From: Candidatus Hydrogenedentota bacterium
Lineage (GTDB): Bacteria; Hydrogenedentota; Hydrogenedentia; Hydrogenedentales; SLHB01
NCBI GenBank assembly: GCA_020848835.1
Contig: JADLHJ010000060.1
Span: 62,001 to 126,000 of the forward strand
DNA length: 64,000 nucleotides
Direction: 5' to 3'
Shown piece after piece: positions 19,142 through 27,575 of the stretch. The stretch's first letter is position 1, and each line of letters opens with the position of its first letter. The translations under genes and the position numbers were made by a program. The notes below the pieces were generated by a model. The model saw nothing but the letters and a program-made list of their open reading frames with translations. It had not been told where the DNA came from and searched no databases.

Positions 19142-19909
19142 ATGTTACGCAACGTTATTCTCGGTGCAGCTGTGTTCTCTATTGTCTGTATTCCAATTGC
19201 GCGTGCCGACGACGCTAAAAACGCGCAAACTCCTGCCGCCGATGCTAAAGGAAAACAGGCCAACGATCCTGGAGCGAATCAATCCATCACATTGGAAAAG
19301 TTCCTCAACAAGCTGCACGCGGGAAACCAGAAAGAAATTGAACTTGGCAAGCTCGCGCAGGAAAAAGGCCAAAGCCAGGAAGTGAAGGACTATGGCAAGA
19401 CGTTGGTTCAAGACCATCAAAATGCGGATAAACAGGTGATGGACCTCGCAAAAGCGCAGAACATCCAACTCATGGATCCCAAGCAGTGGGAAGCTCAGCA
19501 TAAGAAAGACGCTGAAGCTAACAAGGATCAAAACACAAGATCGGACCACGCCGATAAACACGAAGATGCGCAGGCAAAACTCAGCGGGTTAAGCGGCGCG
19601 GAATTCGACAAAGAGTTCGTGACCTGCATGGTCAAAGATCATAGTAAGACCTTGGACCTGCTGGACAAGGCACGCACAGATAGCCAACTTGCCCCCGCAA
19701 AAGATCTCGCGGAAAAATTGCGCGGCCCGATTCAGAAGCACACGCAAAACGCCGAGCGCATGGCAAGCAATATGGGAATCCAAATTCCTGGCACAACAAA
19801 AAGCGCCCGCGCAAACACAGACCAGGACGCCGACTCGCAGCGTAACGCCAATCCGAATGCAAGCCAGAACCAGAACTCGACCAACAGCCCGAGCCAGCAA
19901 GCCAAGTAG
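19142..19909 (+). CDS. DUF4142 family exported protein
   Basis: A 255-residue protein with a signal peptide (MLRNVILGAAVFSIVCIPIA, cut before DDAKN). The body (about 45-215) is helical, with the DUF4142 pattern: KFLNKLHAGNQKEIELGKLA, then VKDYGKTLVQDHQNADKQVM, and later FDKEFVTCMVKDHSKTLDLL. The last 45 residues are low-complexity Gln/Asn/Ser. The family resembles four-helix bundles (ferritin-like) and is described as a predicted outer-membrane or periplasmic protein; its function is unsettled. ATG 19142 follows AAGGAG (19129-19134). A terminator lies 20 bases after the stop, so it is probably a single-gene unit. Confidence 0.85.
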   Translation: MLRNVILGAAVFSIVCIPIARADDAKNAQTPAADAKGKQANDPGANQSITLEKFLNKLHAGNQKEIELGKLAQEKGQSQEVKDYGKTLVQDHQNADKQVMDLAKAQNIQLMDPKQWEAQHKKDAEANKDQNTRSDHADKHEDAQAKLSGLSGAEFDKEFVTCMVKDHSKTLDLLDKARTDSQLAPAKDLAEKLRGPIQKHTQNAERMASNMGIQIPGTTKSARANTDQDADSQRNANPNASQNQNSTNSPSQQAK

Positions 19910-19927
19910 CTTTTTCGCAGCCTACGT

Positions 19928-19966
19928 GCGGCCGTCCAGGTTTTCTTGGGCGGCTGCTTTAATTTT
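19928..19966 (+). terminator. Rho-independent terminator after DUF4142 gene
   Basis: A ten-pair stem (19928-19937 with 19948-19957, two G-U pairs) around a 10-base loop is followed by TTTAATTTT. Confidence 0.75.
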
Positions 19967-20107
19967 GAAAATTCCTGATATTTGTCTCGCACGCGAGTAG
20001 ATTTTTTCCGATGATCAACCCAAAATAGCCTGCATCCGATTCCCTCCGAACAAAAAGAACTGGCGCGCTACGAGTGCAGCACGCCAATTAGAGTAACTGC
20101 GGGGAAG

Positions 20108-20986
20108 TTAGTCGTCCCAATCTTCTTCATCTTCGTCGTCAGTGTAGGAACCGCCTCGCGACCGGGAACTGGCAAATTGCCCGTACTCGTCCCGCTGCTG
20201 CGATTGCGAGTAGCGTTGCCCGCCGCGCCCGCGGTTTTCGTATGTACCGCGGCCACGGCCGCCGCCATTGTCTTCATCGTCATCGTCATAATCTTCGTCG
20301 TTGTAACCGCTGCGACCCTGATAGTTCTCCTCGTCATCGTCGTAGTCTTCATCCCAGTCGCGGTTCCGCCCGCTGCTGCTTCCACGCGAGCCGGTGAACT
20401 GCCCGTGTTCGTCGCGATCCTGCATCTGCGCAGAACGCTGTCCACCGCGCGAACGGACTTCATAGGAACCGCGTCCGCGATCGTCATCTTCTTCCCAATG
20501 ACCACGACCGCCGCCGTTATAACCGCTTACTTCACGGCCACGACCGCCACTGCTGTACCCGCGTTCTTCACTGCGGCCACGACCGCCGCTGCGGTTGCCA
20601 GAAAACTGTCCGTACTCGTCGCGTTCCTGCATCTGCGCCGAATGTTCGCCGCTTCGAGAACGGCCTTCATACGATCCGCGTTCACCACTGCGGCCACCGC
20701 CGCGCTGTCCGCCACCGTTTCCACTGGAACCTCCTGAACGATTGCCGCTGCGCCCGCTCATTTGGCGGCTTTGACCCTGGCGCCCGCCTTGACCACCTTG
20801 GCCGCCACTGCCACTGCGCGAACTGCTTCGGCTTCCGCCGCGTTCCTCATGTCCCACGAAATGGCCCATTTCGTCTCGCTCTTGGCTGCGGGCCGAATTG
20901 CGGCCACCCCGCGCCCGGTCTTCGGAGGATAAATTGCTTGTGCGTCCGGCCCCCTGCCGACCTTTGCCTCGTGATTGCGTTGGCAT
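20108..20986 (-). CDS. Gly/Arg-rich acidic repeat protein with RDEYGQF motifs
   Basis: A 292-residue hydrophilic, low-complexity protein made mostly of Gly, Arg, Ser, Asp and Glu, with no signal peptide. Four copies of a unit end in a conserved core: RDEMGHF (38-43 region), RDEYGQF (122-128), RDEHGQF (191-197) and RDEYGQF (265-271). The last three are preceded by SYE-RSR-G-RSAQMQ-like sequence and spaced about 70 residues apart, separated by Asp/Glu-rich blocks. Its opening (SSEDRARGGRNSA) recalls the bacterial stress-induced KGG/acidophilic-repeat proteins, but no full KGG motif is seen. GGAG precedes ATG 20986. Probably disordered; RNA or DNA binding by the RGG-like parts is a guess. Confidence 0.75.
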   Translation of the reverse strand: MPTQSRGKGRQGAGRTSNLSSEDRARGGRNSARSQERDEMGHFVGHEERGGSRSSSRSGSGGQGGQGGRQGQSRQMSGRSGNRSGGSSGNGGGQRGGGRSGERGSYEGRSRSGEHSAQMQERDEYGQFSGNRSGGRGRSEERGYSSGGRGREVSGYNGGGRGHWEEDDDRGRGSYEVRSRGGQRSAQMQDRDEHGQFTGSRGSSSGRNRDWDEDYDDDEENYQGRSGYNDEDYDDDDEDNGGGRGRGTYENRGRGGQRYSQSQQRDEYGQFASSRSRGGSYTDDEDEEDWDD

Positions 20987-21295
20987 ACTACAGGCTCCTT
21001 CTTTCTATATGGTTGACTGATGCGCCGCACCAGTTGGCTGCATCAAAACTCAGTCTGGCATTAAACGCGTAGAAGGCGAATAGGTCATGGAATGAAGGCC
21101 CGGTAGGACAGGTCCGAGCGAGAATCCGCAGGAAAAAACCGCGATAAATGAGTATCTTTTCGGCGTAATGCTGTCTTGCGTTTTCTCTTGTTTAATTAGA
21201 CAATTCTCCCGGCGCTTGTCGTTCGGGTGCGAATGACATTCCCCTGCTATTTGACTAGTCTGCGGTATTTATAAGACTTAATAGGTGCTTTTCCA
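20987..21295. other. Intergenic region, divergent genes
   Basis: This 309-base region lies between the divergent repeat-protein gene and the caspase-like gene. It should hold two promoters, but I see no confident -35/-10 pair: TATAAG at 21270 lacks a well-placed -35. No coding or RNA structure is evident. Confidence 0.4.
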
Positions 21296-22024
21296 ATGGT
21301 AAAGTTCGAAATAGATCAGCGCGTCATTTTTTCTATGAATGGTTCTTCTTACTGCGGACGAGTGACTTCCAAGGCTCCCCGCCTCAGGCGCATCGTTACC
21401 GATTCCGGTAAGCGATTCGTTGTGCCTGTCACCAAACTCAAAGCGTCACCGGATCGCGCTCTCTTATTGGAAACGCGGCTTGATCGCAGTCTTCGATCGT
21501 CGCGCGCGCACGGGCCAATGATGCAACAATGGCTGCACACCTTCGGCGTGGAAGCGCATTATGAACGCATGCACACCATCGACGATTTCCGCCACTTTCT
21601 AAAGCAGGAGGGCCGACGCCCCGCTACCCGCTACATCCATATCATGGGGCATGGTCGCAGCAATTTAGGCCGGGGAAACGCCGTTTTGCAGCTTACGTTC
21701 GGTCGCATACGCCTGCTCGATCATCTTGATGTGTTTGCCGCACTCAACGGCAAAATAATTATCTTCTCCTGTTGCGAAATTGGCGCGGACCGTTCCGCCC
21801 TCGAATCCATCAAAGAGGCCTCCGGGGCGGCCGCAATTATCGCCTACCGAACGCCGGTCAATGATTGGTACACCAACCTCGTCGAGGTAATGCTCTACGA
21901 ACGCCTCATCAATACACGCATGACCCCTCGCTCCGCTGTCGAGACCGTTTCAAGCGCCATCCGCTCACTGGGCGTGCGCATGGAACTCGCCAAGACGCGC
22001 ATGCCGATACTGGTTTGCATCTAA
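21296..22024 (+). CDS. Small protein with caspase/CHAT-like His-Cys dyad
   Basis: A 242-residue cytoplasmic protein I do not recognise as a named family. Residues 1-52 look like a small beta domain (RVIFSMNGSSYCGRVTS ... VVPVTKLKAS). Residues 110-200 follow the pattern of clan CD peptidases: strand RYIHIM, then GHG with H119, then after a helix a strand KIIIFSCC with C159/C160, then EIGAD and AIIAYRTPVND. In CHAT, caspase and gingipain-like enzymes the His after a strand and the Cys after the next form the catalytic dyad. The protein would therefore be a compact peptidase or a dead homologue. No TPR, NACHT or effector gene is adjacent. The assignment is pattern-based. Confidence 0.6.
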   Translation: MVKFEIDQRVIFSMNGSSYCGRVTSKAPRLRRIVTDSGKRFVVPVTKLKASPDRALLLETRLDRSLRSSRAHGPMMQQWLHTFGVEAHYERMHTIDDFRHFLKQEGRRPATRYIHIMGHGRSNLGRGNAVLQLTFGRIRLLDHLDVFAALNGKIIIFSCCEIGADRSALESIKEASGAAAIIAYRTPVNDWYTNLVEVMLYERLINTRMTPRSAVETVSSAIRSLGVRMELAKTRMPILVCI

Positions 22025-22119
22025 TGCCCGCGCCCTGAATCGCACAGTACCGATTGCACAACATTGAATATCCCGGCCCTTTCACAAGTCTTTTCTATCG
22101 AGACTTTGGAGCTTCTCCT

Positions 22120-23058
22120 ATGCTCATTCGCATCACGCGCATGTTTCGCCCGAAATTGTGGATGGCCGTTGCATTTGCGATGGCTACAGCGGGTTGTCCG
22201 CCGGGCGTCTTGCCAACGAATACCGTCGAAGTGACGAACGACGTCGAATACGGTCTCGGTTATGTTCGAGACAATTCCGAGGCCACGTACACGTTGGCGC
22301 CTTTGCATATGGACGTCTATCGTCCCGCGAATGCAGACGAACCAAAGCCGGCCGTAATCATCATGCACGGCGGCGGCTTCGTTGAAGGAGGCAGGGGAGA
22401 GGAGCGCATTATCGACTTCGCGAAGTACTTCGCTTCACGCGGATACGTGGCGTTTGCAATTGATTACCGTCTGCTGCAAGACAATCCCCCCGCGCCTGAC
22501 CTTTGGGGGGCGCTATCTTTTCCTGCCGTGGTACATGCCGCGATCGTGGACGCAAAAGCCGCCGTTCGGCATATTCGCGCGAATGCGAACGAATATGGCG
22601 TGGACCCGGACAATATCGCGTTCATCGGCGAATCTGCCGGCGCCATCGCAGGCGTGGCCGTGGCCGTGACAAATGCGGATCAGTATTCCGCGGACGGTGA
22701 GGACTTCCCCATCCCGCAGCAGAATGAACCGAACGAATCGGCGCGCGTGCAAGCCTACGTGCATCTCTGGGGCAGCGCAGACCATGTACTCACATCGGTC
22801 AGTGCGGAAGACCCGCCAACCATGATTCTCCACGGCGAAGAAGACGATGTGATACTCACGCCCTTCGCTGCCGCCGAGCGATTGCACTTCGCGCTCGAAC
22901 TGCGCGGCGTCCCACATGAGTTCTACGCCGCGGAAGACTTCGGTCACGCTGCCTGGAACTATCGCCTGCGGGGCAAATCACTTGAACGGTTGACCCTCGA
23001 TTTTCTTAACGAACACCTTCTTGGCAAGTCGAATAGAATCGGGCCGATTCTGCACTAG
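22120..23058 (+). CDS. Alpha/beta hydrolase lipoprotein (esterase-like)
   Basis: A 312-residue hydrolase with a lipoprotein signal ending ATAGC, followed by PPGV. It shows the oxyanion motif HGGGF (HSL/carboxylesterase type), the nucleophile elbow GESAGA, the acid in HGEEDDV and the catalytic His in DFGHAAW. It would therefore hydrolyse esters or act as a peptidase-like BD-FAE family member at the membrane surface facing the periplasm. ATG 22120 is chosen because GGAG lies upstream and the signal peptide starts there; an upstream in-frame ATG at 22054 would bury the signal. It stands 95 bases after the caspase-like gene. Substrate unknown. Confidence 0.88.
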   Translation: MLIRITRMFRPKLWMAVAFAMATAGCPPGVLPTNTVEVTNDVEYGLGYVRDNSEATYTLAPLHMDVYRPANADEPKPAVIIMHGGGFVEGGRGEERIIDFAKYFASRGYVAFAIDYRLLQDNPPAPDLWGALSFPAVVHAAIVDAKAAVRHIRANANEYGVDPDNIAFIGESAGAIAGVAVAVTNADQYSADGEDFPIPQQNEPNESARVQAYVHLWGSADHVLTSVSAEDPPTMILHGEEDDVILTPFAAAERLHFALELRGVPHEFYAAEDFGHAAWNYRLRGKSLERLTLDFLNEHLLGKSNRIGPILH

Positions 23059-23139
23059 CCTGCCCGGCCTAAAGCCCTGCGCAATATACTTTTCCCCGTT
23101 TCGTGGCGTACAGTGTGCCCCAAGGAACTTTAGTAACAC

Positions 23140-24591
23140 ATGGACGAAAAGCTAGCGCGTTTTCTTGGGTTGCCGACCGAGGCAGAGAAGGCAGTCCAAC
23201 GCGATCAGTTTGAGACAAAGCTGAAGGAACTCTTTCAGACTACGCAGCCGGACACCACCGGTCCCGAATTGCTGCGCAATTTCGTGGAGTCAGATTGGTT
23301 TGTCGCGATTAAAGCGGATACGCCGCACGATGCGGCACTGACCAAAGAATCCTTGGAAATTCGTAACGTTCCAAAAGGTAAATATCGGCTCGCCATAGCG
23401 TCCCAGGGCCAGTCCAGTACCAAATCTAAAGGCGGTCAAGGCGGCTGCCTATTGCCGGTCTTTCGGAATGCTCCGGATCAAGCATCGCGCCAAATGGACG
23501 GACGTTCGCTCGTGAGAATGTTGCCCGGCGAAATAAGCGGCTTGTTGCTGCACCTGCCCGACCAACCTCCCAAAGAACTTGGCAACGGGTATTTTGTGGA
23601 CCTGCTTGGATTGGCAGATGCCTTGGACTTGGAAGAGATAATTCTGCATCCAGCAGCAGATCAGATAGAGAAGTTAAAGTGTGCGACGTGGCTGGTGGCA
23701 AGCAAAGAAAGCAAGTTACGCATCGAGATCATCGATGGACGAAATGTCGTCCCCGTATACACCCACCGGGATCGCATTGCTTATTCAAGCCAAGAAATAA
23801 GACCTATATGCGGCGATGAACTATTCAGATACATTTCAGAATGCAGCGACACCGACGGCATCGTAATCAATCGACAACGTGTTCTGAAGCAGACAGGCGA
23901 CAGCCTAAATGCCCCCATGTTTTCGCCAGGAATCGCTTGTCGCCTGCTCGCCGGCACAGACATGCGCCCGGGAGCGCAGCCCCTGCCCTCGCGCAACCTG
24001 TGCGAAATCGAATTGTGGTTACAGCTTCGCGGTTTTCCGCTAGACGATGCGAAGTATATCGATGCCCCTTACCCGGAAGGGCCGCTTATTCGCGCGAAGT
24101 CACCGCGCCCTTCTACTTGGCGTATGCAGGAAACGCTGCATGAGAATGGACTCAATGACGACGACTGCACATGGAGTCCAGTGTTTGTGCTACCACCGCT
24201 GGCGACCTTGCAGAAGAACATGGAAACGCGCACCGAAATCGCTCCGGGAGAAACGCGCATTCTATGCGCAGGATTGTTGGCGAAAGCGCTATACGCGAAT
24301 CTCTGGGACGCGACGGAACCAACCCATGCGTGGCAGCCCGGTCGTAATTTTTTGATAGGTCGATACGTTCCCAAATGGGCGCGGGAGCATTCGCAATACC
24401 GTTTGGCAATCGCCAACGAGTTGCTAAAGTTTCTGCCGCCCAACGCCGATACGATTCCGCGCGATGCCATTCTCACCGTGGAAGGCGCTGCTATTTTGCG
24501 AAATCATCCCCACGCAGCGCAGCGTGCCTGGATTGAATCGACCATCCGTCAAGCTAAACGGTTCACTCGGCCTTGGGTGTGGTGGGGATGA
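23140..24591 (+). CDS. Hypothetical protein, possibly two SseB-like domains
   Basis: A 483-residue soluble protein with no signal peptide and no firm family. Two stretches resemble the SseB N-terminal fold: one about 48-165 (SDWFVAIKAD ... LLPVFRNAPDQASR ... VRMLPGE ... GYFVDLL) and one about 185-265 (ATWLVASKES ... VVPVYTHRDRIAYSS ... GDELFRYIS ... DGIVIN). In SseB-like proteins a value-like strand is followed by a line on a named parameter and an N-P-type end. The C-terminal 200 residues are unassigned and end in WVWWG. AAGGAAC lies upstream of the ATG. It converges on the LRR-like gene with a hairpin between the stops. Confidence 0.55.
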   Translation: MDEKLARFLGLPTEAEKAVQRDQFETKLKELFQTTQPDTTGPELLRNFVESDWFVAIKADTPHDAALTKESLEIRNVPKGKYRLAIASQGQSSTKSKGGQGGCLLPVFRNAPDQASRQMDGRSLVRMLPGEISGLLLHLPDQPPKELGNGYFVDLLGLADALDLEEIILHPAADQIEKLKCATWLVASKESKLRIEIIDGRNVVPVYTHRDRIAYSSQEIRPICGDELFRYISECSDTDGIVINRQRVLKQTGDSLNAPMFSPGIACRLLAGTDMRPGAQPLPSRNLCEIELWLQLRGFPLDDAKYIDAPYPEGPLIRAKSPRPSTWRMQETLHENGLNDDDCTWSPVFVLPPLATLQKNMETRTEIAPGETRILCAGLLAKALYANLWDATEPTHAWQPGRNFLIGRYVPKWAREHSQYRLAIANELLKFLPPNADTIPRDAILTVEGAAILRNHPHAAQRAWIESTIRQAKRFTRPWVWWG

Positions 24592-24612
24592 CTAAGTGCC
24601 GAGCCACTTAGT
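24591..24612. terminator. Hairpin between convergent stop codons
   Basis: ACTAAGTG and CACTTAGT form a perfect 8-base stem with a CCGAGC loop, overlapping both stop codons. It has no U-tract, so intrinsic termination is uncertain; it may protect 3' ends. Confidence 0.35.
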
Positions 24613-25081
24613 AATTCACGTCCTCTATTACTAATTTCTCCAATTGCGGTAGTGCCTTGCGTAATTCGTGCCCCAAGTCATCGGAAAACTCCTGATTCCG
24701 AATTTCCAGCACGCGCAACCGCTTCGCGCGCGGATTCGTTTTCAGCACATTGACATGTTCGCTTCCCAGCGTGCTCCAAACATACTTTGGTCCAGCCCAA
24801 TCCCAGGACTCGCCACCGGCGATTCGTAGTTCCTTCAGGGCGGGCATGCGCAATAAGTCTTCCAATTGTTTTGCCGAAAAACCAACGTCAGAAAACTCCA
24901 GCCGCTGAATCGTCTGCGCGTGGCGCGAATTCACGATTGCATTGCTCGCTATTCCCTCCAATGACGTATTGGCCGAAAACGAGATGCCCTTGCAGGCGGG
25001 AGATTTCTTGTCCGCCAGCCATTCCAAGATCTGCCGCGTCATTCCCGCGGCGTCTTGGTAAGAATAAAAGCTATTCTCCAC
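24608..25081 (-). CDS. LRR-like hypothetical protein
   Basis: A 157-residue protein. Two leucine-rich-repeat-like units are visible: IQRLEFSDVGFSAKQLEDLL with PALKELRIAGG, and LRVLEIRNQEFSDDLGHELR with PQLEKLVIEDV. The repeat spacing is that of curved solenoid proteins used for protein contacts. No signal peptide is present. It is short for an LRR protein and could be a fragment, but both ends look natural. The product's partner and role are unknown. It diverges from the CPBP gene. Confidence 0.6.
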   Translation of the reverse strand: MENSFYSYQDAAGMTRQILEWLADKKSPACKGISFSANTSLEGIASNAIVNSRHAQTIQRLEFSDVGFSAKQLEDLLRMPALKELRIAGGESWDWAGPKYVWSTLGSEHVNVLKTNPRAKRLRVLEIRNQEFSDDLGHELRKALPQLEKLVIEDVNY

Positions 25082-25265
25082 AAAAATCCTTTTACTACCC
25101 TATGCCGTGCTGCAGTGCGCTTTATTGTCGCCCGCGAAGTGTGCCCTATCATTTACCCACGGCGTTGCGCTGAGCATCGATTCTCGCTCGCGCTTGAAGC
25201 CGGATTCGATTGAGACGATTGTGTACACTGCGCGCATACGTTGCTGCAAGGAGTCCGTCGCGCAC

Positions 25266-26282
25266 ATGGATGTGGAAAAAGAAATTGCTGATGTGAATTC
25301 TGCCGACCCACTGCAGAGACAGGAGTCCATTGCGTTTCGGGACGCGCATTGGGCGACGCGCTCCATCGCCGTAGGAATCGGTACGCTGGTCCTGTGGCGC
25401 TGCATCGCATTCGTCAACCCCGATCTGATGATGCTCGTCCCACAGTGGTTGATCGTTCTGCTTTTCGGGCTTGCGCCGCAAGTGTTTCTGCTGGCGTTTC
25501 CGTTTTTCGCACGGCGACCGCGTGTAACCATGCGGGCGATTCCCGGGGCGAAACAAATAGCCACCGAGTTCTTGATCGCGGTACCGATCGTGATCCTCGC
25601 AGTAGTGGCGCAGGCAGCGGTAAGTTATGCAATCGAACGCTTGGCGCCCGGCAATTCGCTTCCGACGGACAGCATGAAAGAAATGGCCAAAGCCATGGAT
25701 CAGACCTCCGTCTATGTGATGTTGGCGTTTGCAATTACCTTTGCGCCAATCGCCGAGGAAACCTTCTTCCGGGGCTTTCTCTACAACGCATTTCGCGCCA
25801 GAATGCCGCTGGTCATCGCTGTCACGCTTCAATCGTTCATCTTTGGCTTCGGACACTTCTTCGGCACTTCACATGCCATAGTCGCAACGGGCCTCGGCCT
25901 CATCATGACTTTAGTCTACGAATGGCGAAAGACGTTGGTAACGCCAATCTTCGTACATATGGGCAACAACCTCCTGGCCTCGATTGGCGTGCTCTTCCTA
26001 TTGGCGCAACACGCAAACGGCCCGGTGCTCGGCATTGGGGGTGACCCGCGCGACACCGAATGCGTAATACACTCCGTGATGCCTGGCTCTGGCGCAGACG
26101 AAGCCGAGCTCTTCGAGGGCGACGTCATCATTGAATTTGGTGGCACACCGGTTCGTGACTTCACACAATTCATAGACGTCATCCAGCAGTACCAGCCCGG
26201 CGACGCCGTGCCAATAACCATTCGTCGCCACGACATCGAAATGAATCGCACCGTCGTGCTGCAGAAGAGAGGCGATCCGTAA
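25266..26282 (+). CDS. CPBP intramembrane protease fused to PDZ domain
   Basis: A 338-residue membrane protein. Several hydrophobic segments (about 33-50, 60-82, 103-123, 150-165, 183-200, 205-245) carry the CPBP (Abi/CaaX protease-like) motifs: E164-E165 with R169 in AEETFFRGF, H197 in GFGHFFGTSH, and the third motif in FVHMGNNLLAS. A PDZ domain fills about 255-335 (MPGSGADEAELFEGDVIIEFGGTPV). Glutamic intramembrane proteases of this family process prenylated or membrane peptides; the PDZ would position a substrate. AAGGAG lies 12 bases before ATG 25266; the upstream ATG at 25107 would add an unlikely N terminus. Substrate unknown. Confidence 0.9.
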   Translation: MDVEKEIADVNSADPLQRQESIAFRDAHWATRSIAVGIGTLVLWRCIAFVNPDLMMLVPQWLIVLLFGLAPQVFLLAFPFFARRPRVTMRAIPGAKQIATEFLIAVPIVILAVVAQAAVSYAIERLAPGNSLPTDSMKEMAKAMDQTSVYVMLAFAITFAPIAEETFFRGFLYNAFRARMPLVIAVTLQSFIFGFGHFFGTSHAIVATGLGLIMTLVYEWRKTLVTPIFVHMGNNLLASIGVLFLLAQHANGPVLGIGGDPRDTECVIHSVMPGSGADEAELFEGDVIIEFGGTPVRDFTQFIDVIQQYQPGDAVPITIRRHDIEMNRTVVLQKRGDP

Positions 26283-26360
26283 GGCATTCGGTGCAATCGC
26301 ATTTGCGCGTGAATCATTCCGGATACGTGCACCACTCAGCGTCTTTGATTCGCAAGGTGC

Positions 26361-27413
26361 TCACAACTTCACAAATATATTCTTCTTGTAGAGCGTATAT
26401 GCCGTCCCGTAACAGATGACATAAAAGACCAGGAATCCGCCGAGTATCCCAAACCAGTTCGTGGTGTCCATGGGGATGAAACGATGGGAAGACTCCATAA
26501 GGCACCATTGCAGAATGTAGATGACCAGCGGGTTCATTCCCAGCACCGTGAGATGAGGGATGCGAACCTTTAATAAATCGCACACCACATAAAACGCGAG
26601 CATCGTAAAGAAACACAACCCTGAAGCCCATAGCGCGTACGGGGCGGTCATGTAGTACTTCGAGAAGGGCCATGCCTCTTTCACGCCAGGCCACGGACAA
26701 TGCAAGGCCCAACCGGCCGCAGACAGGACAAGGCCCCAGACGACGCAGCCCAAGATAATCTTGCGCGTGTCGCGCGTCGCCATGATGTCATACGCGACCG
26801 TCCCGCTTATCAACATCAACAACCAACTCCAATGCCCAATCGGGCCGCCATTGATATTGCAATCGACCAGTTCCGGTCCAATGGGTATGAGCTTCCAGAT
26901 CAACGGCATCGTCGCCTCTGTATATTTCACCGTGCCAAGCAACCAGCCCCCATATGATGTCATGGAGAATATCGCTTGGTACGCCACTACAAACAACAGT
27001 GCCGCCGTAATCCGGACGCCAGGCTTCCGATCGACAATCCAGATCGCGAGCAACCCCGCCAGCCCGATATTCATCAGCGCATCCCACAGATATCCCGTGT
27101 AAAGCAGGAAGGCGATGAGCACCAAGGTTACATAACGCTTCAACAATTCGCGCCGCGCGCTCGCAACGCCATCGTGCTCAGCGCGCCGCTTCATCGAAAG
27201 CCGCAAACCCATCCCAACCACAAACAAAAACAGCGGCGCAATGGTGTCCGCATAGGTCATATAGTCTCGATGGTGGTGCAACTGCTCTGTGATCACCTTG
27301 AACGCTTCAAAGTAATCCACCAGCAGCATGCCGAGAATGGCATATCCCCGAATCTGATCCATGGATGCAATGCGCGCTTTCGGCGCGGCATTCGAATGAA
27401 CGTCGCTCGACAC
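26361..27413 (-). CDS. DUF5009/DUF1624-like multi-pass membrane acyltransferase
   Basis: A protein of about 350 residues with roughly ten membrane segments. It starts its core with SMDQIRGYAILGMLLVDYFE, the SLDxxRG-type opening of the heparan-glucosaminide acetyltransferase-like families (DUF1624, DUF5009), followed by FLFVVGMGL and, at the end, LGMNPLVIYIL, another family motif. Such proteins move acetyl groups to sugars across the membrane. I place the start at GTG 27413, which has GGGGGA upstream; ATG 27362 (SMDQIRG) is possible, and a longer frame reaches 27530. It lies downstream of the serine hydrolase gene on the same strand. The donor and acceptor are unknown. Confidence 0.82.
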   Translation of the reverse strand: MSSDVHSNAAPKARIASMDQIRGYAILGMLLVDYFEAFKVITEQLHHHRDYMTYADTIAPLFLFVVGMGLRLSMKRRAEHDGVASARRELLKRYVTLVLIAFLLYTGYLWDALMNIGLAGLLAIWIVDRKPGVRITAALLFVVAYQAIFSMTSYGGWLLGTVKYTEATMPLIWKLIPIGPELVDCNINGGPIGHWSWLLMLISGTVAYDIMATRDTRKIILGCVVWGLVLSAAGWALHCPWPGVKEAWPFSKYYMTAPYALWASGLCFFTMLAFYVVCDLLKVRIPHLTVLGMNPLVIYILQWCLMESSHRFIPMDTTNWFGILGGFLVFYVICYGTAYTLYKKNIFVKL

Positions 27414-27575
27414 TTGTGAGTCCCCCAATTTCCCCTGCGCGCCAGCTTCCCCTTGCTCAATTGCGATTGGCCGATAGGCACGCCGTACAATGATAGTAAT
27501 TTTCGACCGGCGTTGAACAATGCGGCACACCTGGGGCTCACGGACGCGATCGTTTGACGCAAACGTGGGAGGCAG

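Noticed and set aside
20177-20737. 186-codon hydrophobic-looking frame opposite the Gly/Arg-rich gene
   Set aside because: It is the complement of low-complexity Arg/Gly codons, which gives Ala/Val/Thr runs; no Shine-Dalgarno site.
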